From Merdibacter massiliensis (GTDB lineage Bacteria > Bacillota_I > Bacilli_A > Erysipelotrichales > Erysipelotrichaceae), in contig NZ_LT699711.1 in NCBI RefSeq assembly GCF_900155395.1, positions 1 to 64,000 on the forward strand: DNA of 64,000 bases, written 5' to 3'. The translations under genes were made by a program, and so were the position numbers. The notes under the pieces are model-generated. The model was not told where the DNA came from. It did no database searches and saw only the letters and a list, made by a program, of their open reading frames with translations. Positions 24,254-33,360 of the stretch are shown here, piece by piece (positions within the stretch are counted from its first letter, which is position 1; every line of letters starts with the position of its first letter).

Positions 24254-27244
24254 TCAAATCGGCAGCCGATATTCTTTCAGCTCATTTTCCTTTTTAAACG
24301 TTATCTCCAACAATTCTGCCGCAATTTCTTTGCTGACAACCCGCATGATATTGTCTTCTACATCATCCTTGGATAATAAATTCATACTTCCGTACCAGAC
24401 AATTTCATTATCAATTACTGCATAATGTTCACAGTTTTCTTTCATAAGTTCAATATGAAAACCGGCATTTCTCAGTTCTTCCATCAATTCTATTCTATGT
24501 TCTTCACGCCCGTACATATAAGCATCCGGATGCCAGGTAACAATTGTGACTTTTACTCCGGCTTCCTGACGTTCTTTTAAAATCCGTATCATCCGCATAA
24601 CCTTATATTTTCCAAGAGTCTGGCTGGATATTACTATTTCCTTTAATGCTTCTTGCAGATCTTTCTCATAAATCGAAGTATATGTGTCCGAATCGTAGAT
24701 TGCATTCACGTCTTGTTTTTCCTGTATATGATTGGTATAAAGTTTATACCCTATTCTCTTATACGCCTTTAATCTCTTTGCATACATTCTATCAAAAACC
24801 GGAATATGTATATCAACGTAATCATATATCATTACATTCTTTTTTCCTCCATAATCTCTATCCAACCGTCCGGCATATTGCTCTACAATGCCTTTCCAGG
24901 CAACCGGAGTCGCCATAATCAAAGTATCAAGTCTTGGATAATCAAATCCTTCACCCACCAACTGTCCTGTCGCGATCAAGATCATGGTTTCTTCAGGCTG
25001 TATTTCCTCCATTTGGGCACGCAATGCTCGCTGCTCCTTTTTTGATTTTGTTCCTATCAACAAAAATACTCTATCTGCGTATTCTTTCACTCGTTCATAT
25101 AAAACAGCAGCGTGTTCTGTGTATTTTGTTAAAACAACTGGCGTCCTTCCATTTCTAATACAAAAATTTATATCTGATGCTATTTGATCATTACGTATTT
25201 CACTTTTTCTAATAATCTCATATGCATCATTAACATGAAGTTTATCACGTCCATGCGGGCTTACTACCCTGGTAAAACGCGGAATGACAAGATGGTCTAT
25301 CCCCTGCTGCTCCGCTTTTTCTTTTGCAGAATACTGGAACCGAACTGCACCAAGCAACATATAATTGATTTTTTCCAGTCCGTCTCCTCGAAATGGCGTA
25401 GCCGTTACACCATAAACATATTTTGCATTCGTTTCACGCAATACTGCTCTTGCTGTTTCTGATGCACTATGATGACATTCATCGACAAGCACAAGGCCAT
25501 ACTCTTTTAATCTTGGATGAAATTTACCTTTTTTACAAAGAGATCCCACCATTGCTATATCTACAATACCAGTGGAGGTATCCTTTGCGCCTTGAATCGT
25601 TCCGATCAGGCTTTTTCGTTTCTTTATTCTTCCTGTTTTTGTGGTATACTCCGGAAGTTCCTCATCAATATTTAAAAATCTGCCTAACGCTTTTTCCCAC
25701 TGTTCAAACAATGCAGAAGATTCTAACAGAATCAATGTACTTGTTTTTTGCTCCGCAATAATGTTACTGCATACAACTGTTTTTCCAAATCCTGTTGCAG
25801 CACTCAAAATACCATTATCGTATTTTAATAACCGTTCAACGGCTTTCCTTTGATTATCATGCAGCTCACCAGTAAATTCAGCGGAAATATGTTTTCCCCG
25901 GCAACGTTTGTCTTCAACAATATATTCAATGTTGCTTTCCTCACAAGAGTCAATCAACTCATCATATAACCCTCTTGGAATGCATATATAACCATTATCA
26001 TCTTCTCCAAGATATATATACCTGGGATTGTCATAATTCGATAATCCAATAGCATTATTCTTGAAAAAAGTCGGATTTGAAAATGCTGCCATCCTTCTGA
26101 TCTGATTCTGAATTCGCGGCTTTAGATTTCTTGTTTCAATATAAAGCAGATTGGAACGTATAATATGTAATTTACCTGACACATCTTCTTTATAAAAAAT
26201 TCTATTTCTATCCCATGGTTTCATATCATCTTGTAGATCTGTGCCTTCATTAGAAGTATTTATTTTATCCATAGCGCCTTTCCATAACCGCACATAACCT
26301 TCAATTCTTTCACGCGATAATTTTTCCGTCGACAGCAGTATTTTCCATTGATCAGGATAAGCATTCCAATTTTCATCCACAAAAGCACTGTTCCCATCCC
26401 GTAAAGCCTTTCCTTGCAAAGGCAATGCAATTAAATTTCCTAAACCACCCGCTTCCAGTATATCCTGTGCGGGAAGCATACGATCATAAAAACGAAAAGA
26501 TGTCATATTTACAGACTGTGCACCTTTATCTAACAGCGCAAACCCAAATTTTCTTGCAAGAGAAGCTTCTATCGGTCCATTAAAAAATATCCAAAGATGT
26601 GCACCCTTTCCTGAACGAGAACGCTCTACAAGTACAGGAATATCATTTTTTTCACATATAATCCTTAAAGCATTTACTTCATCAATCCACTTATCATCTT
26701 CATTTGCAAAATCTTGTTCTGCGGCATCTTTCCCATGATAATCAAAATCAAATACAAGAAAACGGCATGTACCATCTGGAAATAATGGATAAATTCCTAT
26801 CACATCGGAAGCATCGGATTTATTTCCCCTCAGATGTGCTTCTATTTGATATGCACCAAGTTTTGTCCATGCGCAACATTTACATTCTGTGCATTTTATC
26901 TTTTTACCGGAAGTTTTCGGACATATACCTCGTTTCCAAAAATTATCACATTGAGGGAAATACCCAACTTTACCTGTTGTTTTATTTTGAAATCGCTTAC
27001 TATAAACATCCATACGTCCCCAAAAATATGAGAAAAATCTTCTGGCATGATTATGTGTTATTTCAACAGGAATAATACGTTCTCCCTGATTCGGATTATA
27101 CATTTCTTTTTTATAATGCTTCTGCTCATCTAAGGAATAATCTATTCCTGCTTTATCAAGAAGAGCTTTTAAACGTGCATTTTCTTTCTGTAAAACACTG
27201 ATTTTTTCTTCAAGTTGGTTAATCTTTATAGAATCTATCTCCAT
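24254..27244 (-). CDS. TOTE-type archaeo-eukaryotic primase / SF2 helicase / PLD protein
   Basis: 996 residues. A coiled coil (1-30) is followed by a cysteine cluster (CDNFWKRGICPK...CTECKCC), then an archaeo-eukaryotic primase core with RFLVFDFDYHG and RSGKGAHLWIFF (~170-260). A superfamily 2 helicase follows: Walker A AATGFGKTVV, DECH box LVLVDECHHS, GVTATPFRG, and motif VI EQYAGRLDRD. The C-terminus carries a PLD-like segment HYAVIDNEIVWYGSMN. This is the architecture proposed as the TOTE conflict system, thought to recognise and cut or copy-block invading DNA. The PLD motif lacks the usual HxK. Followed on the same strand by the AlbA_2 pseudogene. Confidence 0.88.
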   Translation of the reverse strand: MEIDSIKINQLEEKISVLQKENARLKALLDKAGIDYSLDEQKHYKKEMYNPNQGERIIPVEITHNHARRFFSYFWGRMDVYSKRFQNKTTGKVGYFPQCDNFWKRGICPKTSGKKIKCTECKCCAWTKLGAYQIEAHLRGNKSDASDVIGIYPLFPDGTCRFLVFDFDYHGKDAAEQDFANEDDKWIDEVNALRIICEKNDIPVLVERSRSGKGAHLWIFFNGPIEASLARKFGFALLDKGAQSVNMTSFRFYDRMLPAQDILEAGGLGNLIALPLQGKALRDGNSAFVDENWNAYPDQWKILLSTEKLSRERIEGYVRLWKGAMDKINTSNEGTDLQDDMKPWDRNRIFYKEDVSGKLHIIRSNLLYIETRNLKPRIQNQIRRMAAFSNPTFFKNNAIGLSNYDNPRYIYLGEDDNGYICIPRGLYDELIDSCEESNIEYIVEDKRCRGKHISAEFTGELHDNQRKAVERLLKYDNGILSAATGFGKTVVCSNIIAEQKTSTLILLESSALFEQWEKALGRFLNIDEELPEYTTKTGRIKKRKSLIGTIQGAKDTSTGIVDIAMVGSLCKKGKFHPRLKEYGLVLVDECHHSASETARAVLRETNAKYVYGVTATPFRGDGLEKINYMLLGAVRFQYSAKEKAEQQGIDHLVIPRFTRVVSPHGRDKLHVNDAYEIIRKSEIRNDQIASDINFCIRNGRTPVVLTKYTEHAAVLYERVKEYADRVFLLIGTKSKKEQRALRAQMEEIQPEETMILIATGQLVGEGFDYPRLDTLIMATPVAWKGIVEQYAGRLDRDYGGKKNVMIYDYVDIHIPVFDRMYAKRLKAYKRIGYKLYTNHIQEKQDVNAIYDSDTYTSIYEKDLQEALKEIVISSQTLGKYKVMRMIRILKERQEAGVKVTIVTWHPDAYMYGREEHRIELMEELRNAGFHIELMKENCEHYAVIDNEIVWYGSMNLLSKDDVEDNIMRVVSKEIAAELLEITFKKENELKEYRLPI

Positions 27245-27330
27245 CTTTACGTTCTCCTAAAAAGACGTTATCTCGACCAGAAATTAATATAATAAAATTC
27301 TACCACAGTTCTCTATAAAAATATACGAAA

Positions 27331-27360
27331 AACCTCCCAGAACAAATGTCCTGAGAGGTT
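27331..27360 (-). terminator. Terminator downstream of integrase 1
   Basis: AACCTC-CCAG arm and CTGAGAGGTT arm form a stem with a short loop; the minus strand continues TTTTT. It separates the integrase 1 flank from the TOTE gene start. Confidence 0.65.
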
Positions 27361-27553
27361 CTGAAGCATCCTGAGATGCAATAAAACGTATTGAGTTGTT
27401 CCAACGATTAACGTTTTGAGAACTGAGGTGCACGACGTGCTGCTTTTAAACCATATTTCAATCGTCTGAGCGATGATTTTCCTTGATATTCCGGGCTTTT
27501 TTGAGCCTCGGCCCCTCGGTTGTCCTATTCCTTAACCAAAAAACAGGCCACTT
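27361..27553. other. Probable attachment-site flank of integrase 1
   Basis: Noncoding. It holds GATTAACGTTTTGAGAACT (27406-27424), which recurs with one change at 20979 and more loosely at 19342. Tyrosine-integrase genes of this family usually end 100-250 bases from the attachment site, so the element edge should be in here. The exact core cannot be set without the partner end. Confidence 0.45.
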
Positions 27554-28765
27554 TTACGAGGGGACAGCTTGATGAAATGCAGAATTTACTACATCGAATA
27601 GCTGTTCTGGTTTATTATACTTTACTCTTGCATAGATGTCCATAGTTGTCTTGCTGTTCTCATGTCCGGCAAGGTACTGGACCGTCTTGGGGTCAACACC
27701 TGCATACAGAAGATTGGTGATGTAGGTATGCCGCAGCAGGTGCGGTGTCACATCGAAGTCCAGGCTATACACAATGTTGGGATTGTTTTTCTGATGTCCT
27801 CCCAGACTCGGCTGAACAGTGTACTTGATGCTCTGTCCGTTCACATACTTATAATAGGTACGCTCCTTGGTAGACCGAACAACGATGTACTGCCAGACAC
27901 GTTTGAACTGCGAATATGACAAGGGCTGTCCCTCACTATCGGCAATCACATATTCCGATTTGGAGGCAGCCTTGGCTTCCCGCAGACAATTCACAAGGCA
28001 TTTGGGAATGGGAATATCCCTTCTTGCTGCTTTCGTCTTAAGCGTTGTAGAGATAACCGGTCTGTTATGCTCTGATCGCCATGCGCGCCGCACAGAGATA
28101 TATGGAGTGGGTGCATCGAGGAACACACAATCCCATTGCAAGGCGAGAGCTTCTTCTCGGCGCAGACCGGCATATAAGCCGATCATGGTAAACAGATACG
28201 GCGGAAGTCCTTTGACGGTTTCCAGCAGCACTTCCACCTGCTGGTCTGTCAGCGAATCTTTCTTTTGGGTCGGTTTCCCTCCTTTTGCCGAAATCCCCTC
28301 ACACGGATTGTATTCCAGCAACTGGCTCCGCTCTGCCGAGTAAAAAATGCACTTGAGGAGCATATTCACCGTATTGTGCAGGCTCTCGGACTTATTGGAC
28401 AATGGGATCAGCGCCAGACGAATATCATCCGCTGTTACTTCCTCCATATACATATCTCCCAAAGGCTTGATAATGTAGTTCTTCATATTGGAGGCGTAGC
28501 CCTTCAGTGTAGCCGGCGACACTTTTGCGGATTGCATCAACAGCCACTTCTCACAATACTCGGCCACAGTAGGATGCTCCCGGTGGAAGATGATCTCCGC
28601 TACCTGGCGTCTCGCCTCCTGCTCTTTATCGTACAGTTCCTCGCAGGTAGTCCCATACAAGCTCACCTGCTTGCCGTCTGCGTCCAGAATCCGGGTTCTG
28701 TAATACAGGACACCCTTTCGTGTGACGGTTCCATATTGAGGTATGTTTTTTTTCTTCTTTGCCAT
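27554..28765 (-). CDS. Tyrosine integrase 1 (Tn1549/Tn916-like)
   Basis: 403 residues from ATG 28765 (GAAAGGAAA before it). N-terminal Tn916-type DNA-binding domain (IPQYGTVTRKGVLYYRTRI), SAM-like core binding domain, and catalytic residues GLRREE (Arg), KTKAARR (Lys), HLLRHTY (His, Arg), GHEN (His) and MDIYARV (Tyr). It is intact and has exactly the same length as integrase 2. Its upstream flank is cut by the IS1182 copy at 28856 and no excisionase gene remains, so it belongs to a remnant or a rearranged element. Confidence 0.93.
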   Translation of the reverse strand: MAKKKKNIPQYGTVTRKGVLYYRTRILDADGKQVSLYGTTCEELYDKEQEARRQVAEIIFHREHPTVAEYCEKWLLMQSAKVSPATLKGYASNMKNYIIKPLGDMYMEEVTADDIRLALIPLSNKSESLHNTVNMLLKCIFYSAERSQLLEYNPCEGISAKGGKPTQKKDSLTDQQVEVLLETVKGLPPYLFTMIGLYAGLRREEALALQWDCVFLDAPTPYISVRRAWRSEHNRPVISTTLKTKAARRDIPIPKCLVNCLREAKAASKSEYVIADSEGQPLSYSQFKRVWQYIVVRSTKERTYYKYVNGQSIKYTVQPSLGGHQKNNPNIVYSLDFDVTPHLLRHTYITNLLYAGVDPKTVQYLAGHENSKTTMDIYARVKYNKPEQLFDVVNSAFHQAVPS

Positions 28766-28890
28766 AATTAATTTCCTTTCTCGCGTGGTGATGTATCTAC
28801 ACCTCCTTTTTATCAGAGATTTCAAATTGAATCAAAGATACGGCCAAGGAAAAACTAAGAGGCTGTAACGAATAAGGAATAGCCAAAAAT

Positions 28891-28932
28891 AAAAAATGCA
28901 TCTAATCTCGAAAGAGAAAGGATGCATTTTTT
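28891..28932. terminator. Insulating hairpin inside the IS
   Basis: Perfect 12-bp arms AAAAAATGCATC and GATGCATTTTTT just upstream of the transposase -10 box (TATAAT at 28935-28940). Such a hairpin stops transcripts entering the IS from outside. Confidence 0.7.
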
Positions 28933-28946
28933 GGTATAATTTAGCT

Positions 28947-30530
28947 ATGAAAAACATCGAAGTGTTAGAGCTAAATCATTCCTATTTGAGCAATAGGAAT
29001 TATACCGCATTTCAGATGATTTTACCACTGGATTGTGAAAAAAAGATCGATTCTTCTGATCCGGTGTACAGTTTTCTTGAAGTGATGGAAGGAGTCAACT
29101 GGAACAAATATCTTGATCACCCTGCTCACAGAGGGCGTGAAGAATATAATCCCTTCAAGATGATCAAAGTCATCCTGTTTGCGTTCATGAATCATATTTA
29201 TAGTCTAAGAGATATTGAAAAAAGCTGTAGAACGGACATCCGTTTCATGTTCTTGATGCAGGAGGAAACGCCAAGTCACATGGCATTTCATCGTTTCATC
29301 CAAAAGTATTTAAAATATGACATCCAATTCATTTTTAGAGATATATTTGAATCAATTGAGATATTAGATCCGTCAATTGATCATGATACGGTTTATATTG
29401 ATGGAACCAAGCTTGAGGCCAATGCCAACAAGTTTACTTTCATCTGGAAAAAGACCGCAATCAAAACAAGAGATAAAATATTCACTCGATTAAACGAATG
29501 GGTCAAGAAACTGGGTGATCGTATTGAAGCATCTCAAAAAGAGGAGTGGACAATAAAAGACATAGAGAATATGGCTAACCAAATTTTTCATATCGTTGAA
29601 CAAGAGGGAATCACTTTCATTTATGGAAAAGGTAAGCGAAAAAGCCAGATTCAGCGTTATTATGATGAATTGATGAAATACAAAGAAACACTGCAAAACT
29701 GTTTGGAAAGAATTGAACTATGCGGACCTGACAGAAACAGCTGTTCGAAAACAGACCACGATGCAACGATGATGCACATGAAAGAGGACCATTACATGAA
29801 GACAGGAATCTTCAAGGCAGGATACAATGCACAGATAGCAGTAAGCAGCGAATATATCCAATTGGCTTGTATCTATCAGGATAGAACCGATCAAAAGACA
29901 TTTATCAAATTTCTTGAAACATTCAGAGCACTTTATAACAGGATGCCTAAAACAGTAGCAGCGGATGCAGGATATGGATCCTATGATAATTATTTCTTCT
30001 GTTTAGAAAATGATATGGAAGCCTATATCAAATATATGATGTATTCAAAAGAAAAAGAAACGAGCTACAAGAAAAAAACATTCATCAAATCAAACTGGAA
30101 CAGAAATGGAAATGGAAGATATATCTGCCCGGCAGGACATGAATTTGGCTGTATCAATGAAACGGTTGATAAGAGAAGCAAATATTATCGAATCAATCAA
30201 ACGCACAGCTGTGGCAAATGCACGGATTGCCCACTCAAATCTCAATGTACGAAAGCCAAGGGAGATCGAACGATAAGCGTGAATCCGATACTTGAGGAGT
30301 TTGAAAGAACAGCGAGAAAAAAACTAAATAGCGAAGAAGGAATCCATCATCGAGTGCAAAGATCCATACAAAGCGAAGGAGCATTTGGAGTGATAAAAGA
30401 AGATTATGCTTATGACAGATTACATAGGAGAAGCATCAAAAATGTAGAAATGGAGTTCCTGTTGGTGTGCGTAGGCTTTAATCTGATGAAATATCATAAC
30501 AAAAAAACAAGAAAAAAAGCACAAGCATAA
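28947..30530 (+). CDS. IS1182 family transposase
   Basis: 527 residues, DDE type. N-terminal HTH/DUF772 region (EYNPFKMIKVILFAFMNHIYSLRDIE), then DTVYIDGTKLEAN (first Asp), AADAGYGSYDN (second Asp) and RSIQSEGAFGVIKEDY (Glu). A cysteine cluster (CGKCTDCPLKSQC) lies before the last motif, as in the family. The frame is open to 28896, but ATG 28947 follows a TATAAT box too closely for any earlier start. Looks complete and active. Confidence 0.92.
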   Translation: MKNIEVLELNHSYLSNRNYTAFQMILPLDCEKKIDSSDPVYSFLEVMEGVNWNKYLDHPAHRGREEYNPFKMIKVILFAFMNHIYSLRDIEKSCRTDIRFMFLMQEETPSHMAFHRFIQKYLKYDIQFIFRDIFESIEILDPSIDHDTVYIDGTKLEANANKFTFIWKKTAIKTRDKIFTRLNEWVKKLGDRIEASQKEEWTIKDIENMANQIFHIVEQEGITFIYGKGKRKSQIQRYYDELMKYKETLQNCLERIELCGPDRNSCSKTDHDATMMHMKEDHYMKTGIFKAGYNAQIAVSSEYIQLACIYQDRTDQKTFIKFLETFRALYNRMPKTVAADAGYGSYDNYFFCLENDMEAYIKYMMYSKEKETSYKKKTFIKSNWNRNGNGRYICPAGHEFGCINETVDKRSKYYRINQTHSCGKCTDCPLKSQCTKAKGDRTISVNPILEEFERTARKKLNSEEGIHHRVQRSIQSEGAFGVIKEDYAYDRLHRRSIKNVEMEFLLVCVGFNLMKYHNKKTRKKAQA

Positions 30531-30719
30531 ATAATGTTGATGGGTTTTCCACAATAGGTGTTTTCATAATGCCAAAAAACAGGGATAATTGGGAGAATTG
30601 AAACAATTTCAAAGTAAAGAAAAGAAAAAAGAGGTCGTAACCTCAATAGACAGATTCGTTTAATTAAAATCTTCTATTTCGTTACAGCCTCTTACTTCAT
30701 TTTCTGAATTGTTCGGAAC

Positions 30720-31931
30720 TTACACAGCGTCCCATAAGTCAAAGGCACAGCCCATTGCTTTGACAAGATCATCCGGCCTGTTGTATTTGACCTTTGCGTA
30801 AATGTCCATCGTGATTTTGCTGCTTTCATGGCCCGCCAAATATTGTACCGTTTTGGGGTCCACCGAAGAATGAATCAGATTGGTGATGTAGGTGTGCCGC
30901 AGCTGATGCGGTGTCACTTCAAAATCCAGGCTATATACCACATGGCCGTTATTCCTGGCTTTTTCTCCAAGTTTCGGGTAAAGCATATATTTTACATACT
31001 TTCCGTCCACAAGTTTTCTGGCCATTCTCGGCTTTGCAGTCCGCGTCACAATATACTGCCACAGCCGCTTAAACTGTGTATAGGATAGCGGATCACCGTC
31101 CCGATTGGCAATCACATAATCCGAAGTGGATTTTTTCTTTGCATCTTTCAGACATTCAACCAGACAGACCGGGAGAGGAATGTTTCTTTGTGCCGCTTTG
31201 GTCTTTAGCTCGGTAAGAATGACCGGCCTGTTATGTTCTGTGTGCCATGCCCGCCGTACCGTTAAGTACGGAGCCTCTGCATCCAGATACACAGAATCCC
31301 ATTGCAGCGCCAGGATTTCTTCCCGGCGCAGACCGGCATATAAACCGATCATCACAAATACATAGGGCGGCAAATCCCGGATCGTGTCCAAAAGCCGCTC
31401 AACCTGTTCATCCGTCAATGCCTGTCTTTCTTCCTGGGGAACTCCTCCCTTTGCATCCAGGTATATGGTCGGGTCCTCGTCAATCACATGGCTCTCCTTG
31501 GCCGCCCGGAAAATGGACTTGCAGAGAATCACCACAGACTTATAAACCGAAGCCGACTTCTTGGAAACAGGTACGAGGGCAAGTTGGATGTCATCCAGGG
31601 ATACATCAGCCATTCTCTTGTCTCCCAGCCCTCCAATAATGTGCCGCCGCACCTTAGAGGTATAATCTGTCAAGGTGGTGGCCCGAACATGGACGGACTG
31701 CATCAGCAGCCACTTCTCACAGTACTCAGCAACCGTAGGCGATCTTCGACGAAACGTAGTACTGTCAATCTGCTCTAACGCCTCCAGTTCCTTGTCATAA
31801 AGCTTTTCGGGCGTCTTTGCATAAAGCGCCACTCTGTTTCCATCCGAATCTTCGACTCTGGTTCTATAATATTCAATGCCGTTAAGCACGACCGTACCAT
31901 ATTGAGGAATTGCCCTTTTTCTTTTTGCCAA
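30720..31931 (-). CDS. Tyrosine integrase 2 of ICE B
   Basis: 403 residues. TTG 31931, 8 bases after GGAGG, starts MAKRKRAIPQYGTVV, collinear with integrase 1; the GTG at 31940 is less well spaced. Catalytic residues GLRREE, KTKAAQR, HQLRHTY, GHES and MDIYAKV are all present. It shares about 60% identity by eye with integrase 1, so they are sister integrases, not a recent duplicate. An excisionase gene lies 85 bases upstream, the usual xis-int arm. Only 25 bases separate its stop from the IS, so the ICE end is displaced. Confidence 0.93.
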   Translation of the reverse strand: MAKRKRAIPQYGTVVLNGIEYYRTRVEDSDGNRVALYAKTPEKLYDKELEALEQIDSTTFRRRSPTVAEYCEKWLLMQSVHVRATTLTDYTSKVRRHIIGGLGDKRMADVSLDDIQLALVPVSKKSASVYKSVVILCKSIFRAAKESHVIDEDPTIYLDAKGGVPQEERQALTDEQVERLLDTIRDLPPYVFVMIGLYAGLRREEILALQWDSVYLDAEAPYLTVRRAWHTEHNRPVILTELKTKAAQRNIPLPVCLVECLKDAKKKSTSDYVIANRDGDPLSYTQFKRLWQYIVTRTAKPRMARKLVDGKYVKYMLYPKLGEKARNNGHVVYSLDFEVTPHQLRHTYITNLIHSSVDPKTVQYLAGHESSKITMDIYAKVKYNRPDDLVKAMGCAFDLWDAV

Positions 31932-32015
31932 TTCCGTCACCTCCTAAGAATAATGTCCAGCGCTGTACCTTTGTTTTATCAGACATATTAGGTTCCAGCA
32001 AGGATACGGAACAGC

Positions 32016-32246
32016 TCAAGCTCGGACACTTCGCAGCTTGCGGTATGTAGCGCTTTTTTCCACTGGCTTTGCACGATGGGTGCATTTTGCGATATACTCC
32101 TGAAGGCCAGCATCTGTAAAGTACACGCAACCATTTTGCACATACTGAACATAGGAAATTAGCCCACTGTTTCGAGCTGCATCCAAAGTGGCAATGCTAA
32201 TCCCCAGTAATTTGGCAGCCTCTTTCCGCGAAATCAATTTTTCCAT
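32016..32246 (-). CDS. Excisionase-like HTH protein
   Basis: 76 residues: ISRKEAAKLLGISIATLDAARNSGLI is a winged-helix DNA-binding start like MerR/excisionase proteins, followed by VYFTDAGLQEYIAKC. It directs the integrase toward excision in this family. AAGGGGG precedes ATG 32246. It lies just upstream of integrase 2. Confidence 0.8.
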   Translation of the reverse strand: MEKLISRKEAAKLLGISIATLDAARNSGLISYVQYVQNGCVYFTDAGLQEYIAKCTHRAKPVEKSATYRKLRSVRA

Positions 32247-32722
32247 AGGTGGTCCCCCTTTCTGTCAAAGATGTGGTTGTTGCTTTCAAAATCACATGAA
32301 TGCGCTGGCAACCGAAGCTGCCAGCGCATGGTATCTGACTTTGAAAAATTTACTCGCCACATTTGCCACGCACCCCTGGCGATGGGGACATTCCGGTCTC
32401 CGCTGGCGCGGCTGTCATAACTCCACAGCGTCGTTTTACTCGTGCGCCGCAGAGTTCCCCCCAAGTCTTTAGGAGGCCGTGAGGAAGTATCTTTAACCCC
32501 TATGCAGTCATCGCGCCCTGAAATGCCACTTTCGGGTATCAGGCTGACGTGGATCGCTCGGAACAGTCCTATTCATCACCTCCTGGGGCTGTCCATCTTC
32601 GCGGCGTGCCTGATTCGCTCGTACATAGGTTATGTACCGGAAATGCCGTCTATGAAATTGTCAAGCTCCACATTGGGAGAATGTTCTTCCCTCAATGGGT
32701 AGGCACTGATACGCTTCATTTG
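32247..32722. other. Conserved-looking noncoding region of the xis arm
   Basis: 476 bases between the sigma-like gene and xis. It holds a perfect 10-bp hairpin TGCGCTGGCA/TGCCAGCGCA (32301-32328) and G/C-rich stretches. A 76-codon minus-strand frame (32464-32234) overlaps the xis start and has no ribosome site, so I do not call it. Likely a long untranslated leader controlling xis-int. Confidence 0.5.
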
Positions 32723-33193
32723 TTAAGTGTTATTCAAAAATTTTTTTATTTTTTTAAATCTTTGTGCAACAGCACTTCTGGAACAATGCCAAAGACGTGC
32801 TACATCAATTTGACGATAACCATCCACAAAAAGTAATGTCAATAGCTCCAAATCTTTCTTCGACAGCTTCTTCAATCTCAACAGTAGTTGTTCGTTTTCC
32901 ACCGAAGCCAACCATCCATATCGCGTTTGATCAATCTTATCAACATCCCATTGATAAGATAACGATGCAAACTTTCGGAACAGCTGTGATTGACCACATA
33001 CTTCATCATATTGTTCACAAGGTATTGGTTGCGTATGGTTTTGAAAAACCCTTTGACTGCAAAACCATGCCCAGTCATATTCTTTCATGGCAGCAATCTG
33101 TTCTTCGCTCATCCCTGCATCACAATACTCAACTTCTAAACGCTTCCATCTACTATCAAACTTCTTTTTCTCATATCCATAATTAAATCCCAT
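32723..33193 (-). CDS. Sigma-70-like regulator of ICE B
   Basis: 156 residues with a C-terminal region-4-type HTH: LSKKDLELLTLLFVDGYRQIDVARLWHCSRSAVAQRFKKI. Tn916- and Tn1549-like elements carry such sigma-like proteins to switch on excision and transfer genes. AGGAGG is 6 bases before ATG 33193. Terminators lie on the other side toward the bcr cassette, so it has its own promoter in 33200-33290 or upstream. Confidence 0.85.
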   Translation of the reverse strand: MGFNYGYEKKKFDSRWKRLEVEYCDAGMSEEQIAAMKEYDWAWFCSQRVFQNHTQPIPCEQYDEVCGQSQLFRKFASLSYQWDVDKIDQTRYGWLASVENEQLLLRLKKLSKKDLELLTLLFVDGYRQIDVARLWHCSRSAVAQRFKKIKKFLNNT

Positions 33194-33296
33194 TATTAAC
33201 CTCCTGTAGATTCAATTTGCAAAATTCACCATGCAAACTAAAATCAGGAGGAGATCGACAACGAGAATCTCTGGGTTGTTTTCCATCCCCAGAAAC

Positions 33297-33335
33297 AAAA
33301 ATGCCAGCTGATCTTAAGGACCAACTGGCATTTTT
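33297..33335. terminator. Bidirectional terminator of the bcr cassette
   Basis: 11-bp arms AAAAATGCCAG/CTGGCATTTTT with A-run and T-run on both sides. It ends the bcrABD transcript (stop at 33361) and protects the sigma-like gene. Confidence 0.8.
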
Positions 33336-33360
33336 ATTCGCGCACAAAGAAAACGCATTA

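Larger units (their letters stand above)
28856..30694 (+). mobile_element. IS1182-type insertion sequence
   Basis: The ends carry inverted repeats: TAAGAGGCTGTAACGAA at 28856-28872 and its exact complement at 30678-30694. About 1.84 kb with one transposase. The flanking four bases differ on the two sides (no clean target duplication), which fits a deletion or recombination after insertion. It separates the two integrase genes. Confidence 0.85.

Noticed and set aside
32234-32464. 76-codon minus-strand frame before xis
   Set aside because: No ribosome site, overlaps the xis start and the hairpin region; more likely a structured leader.
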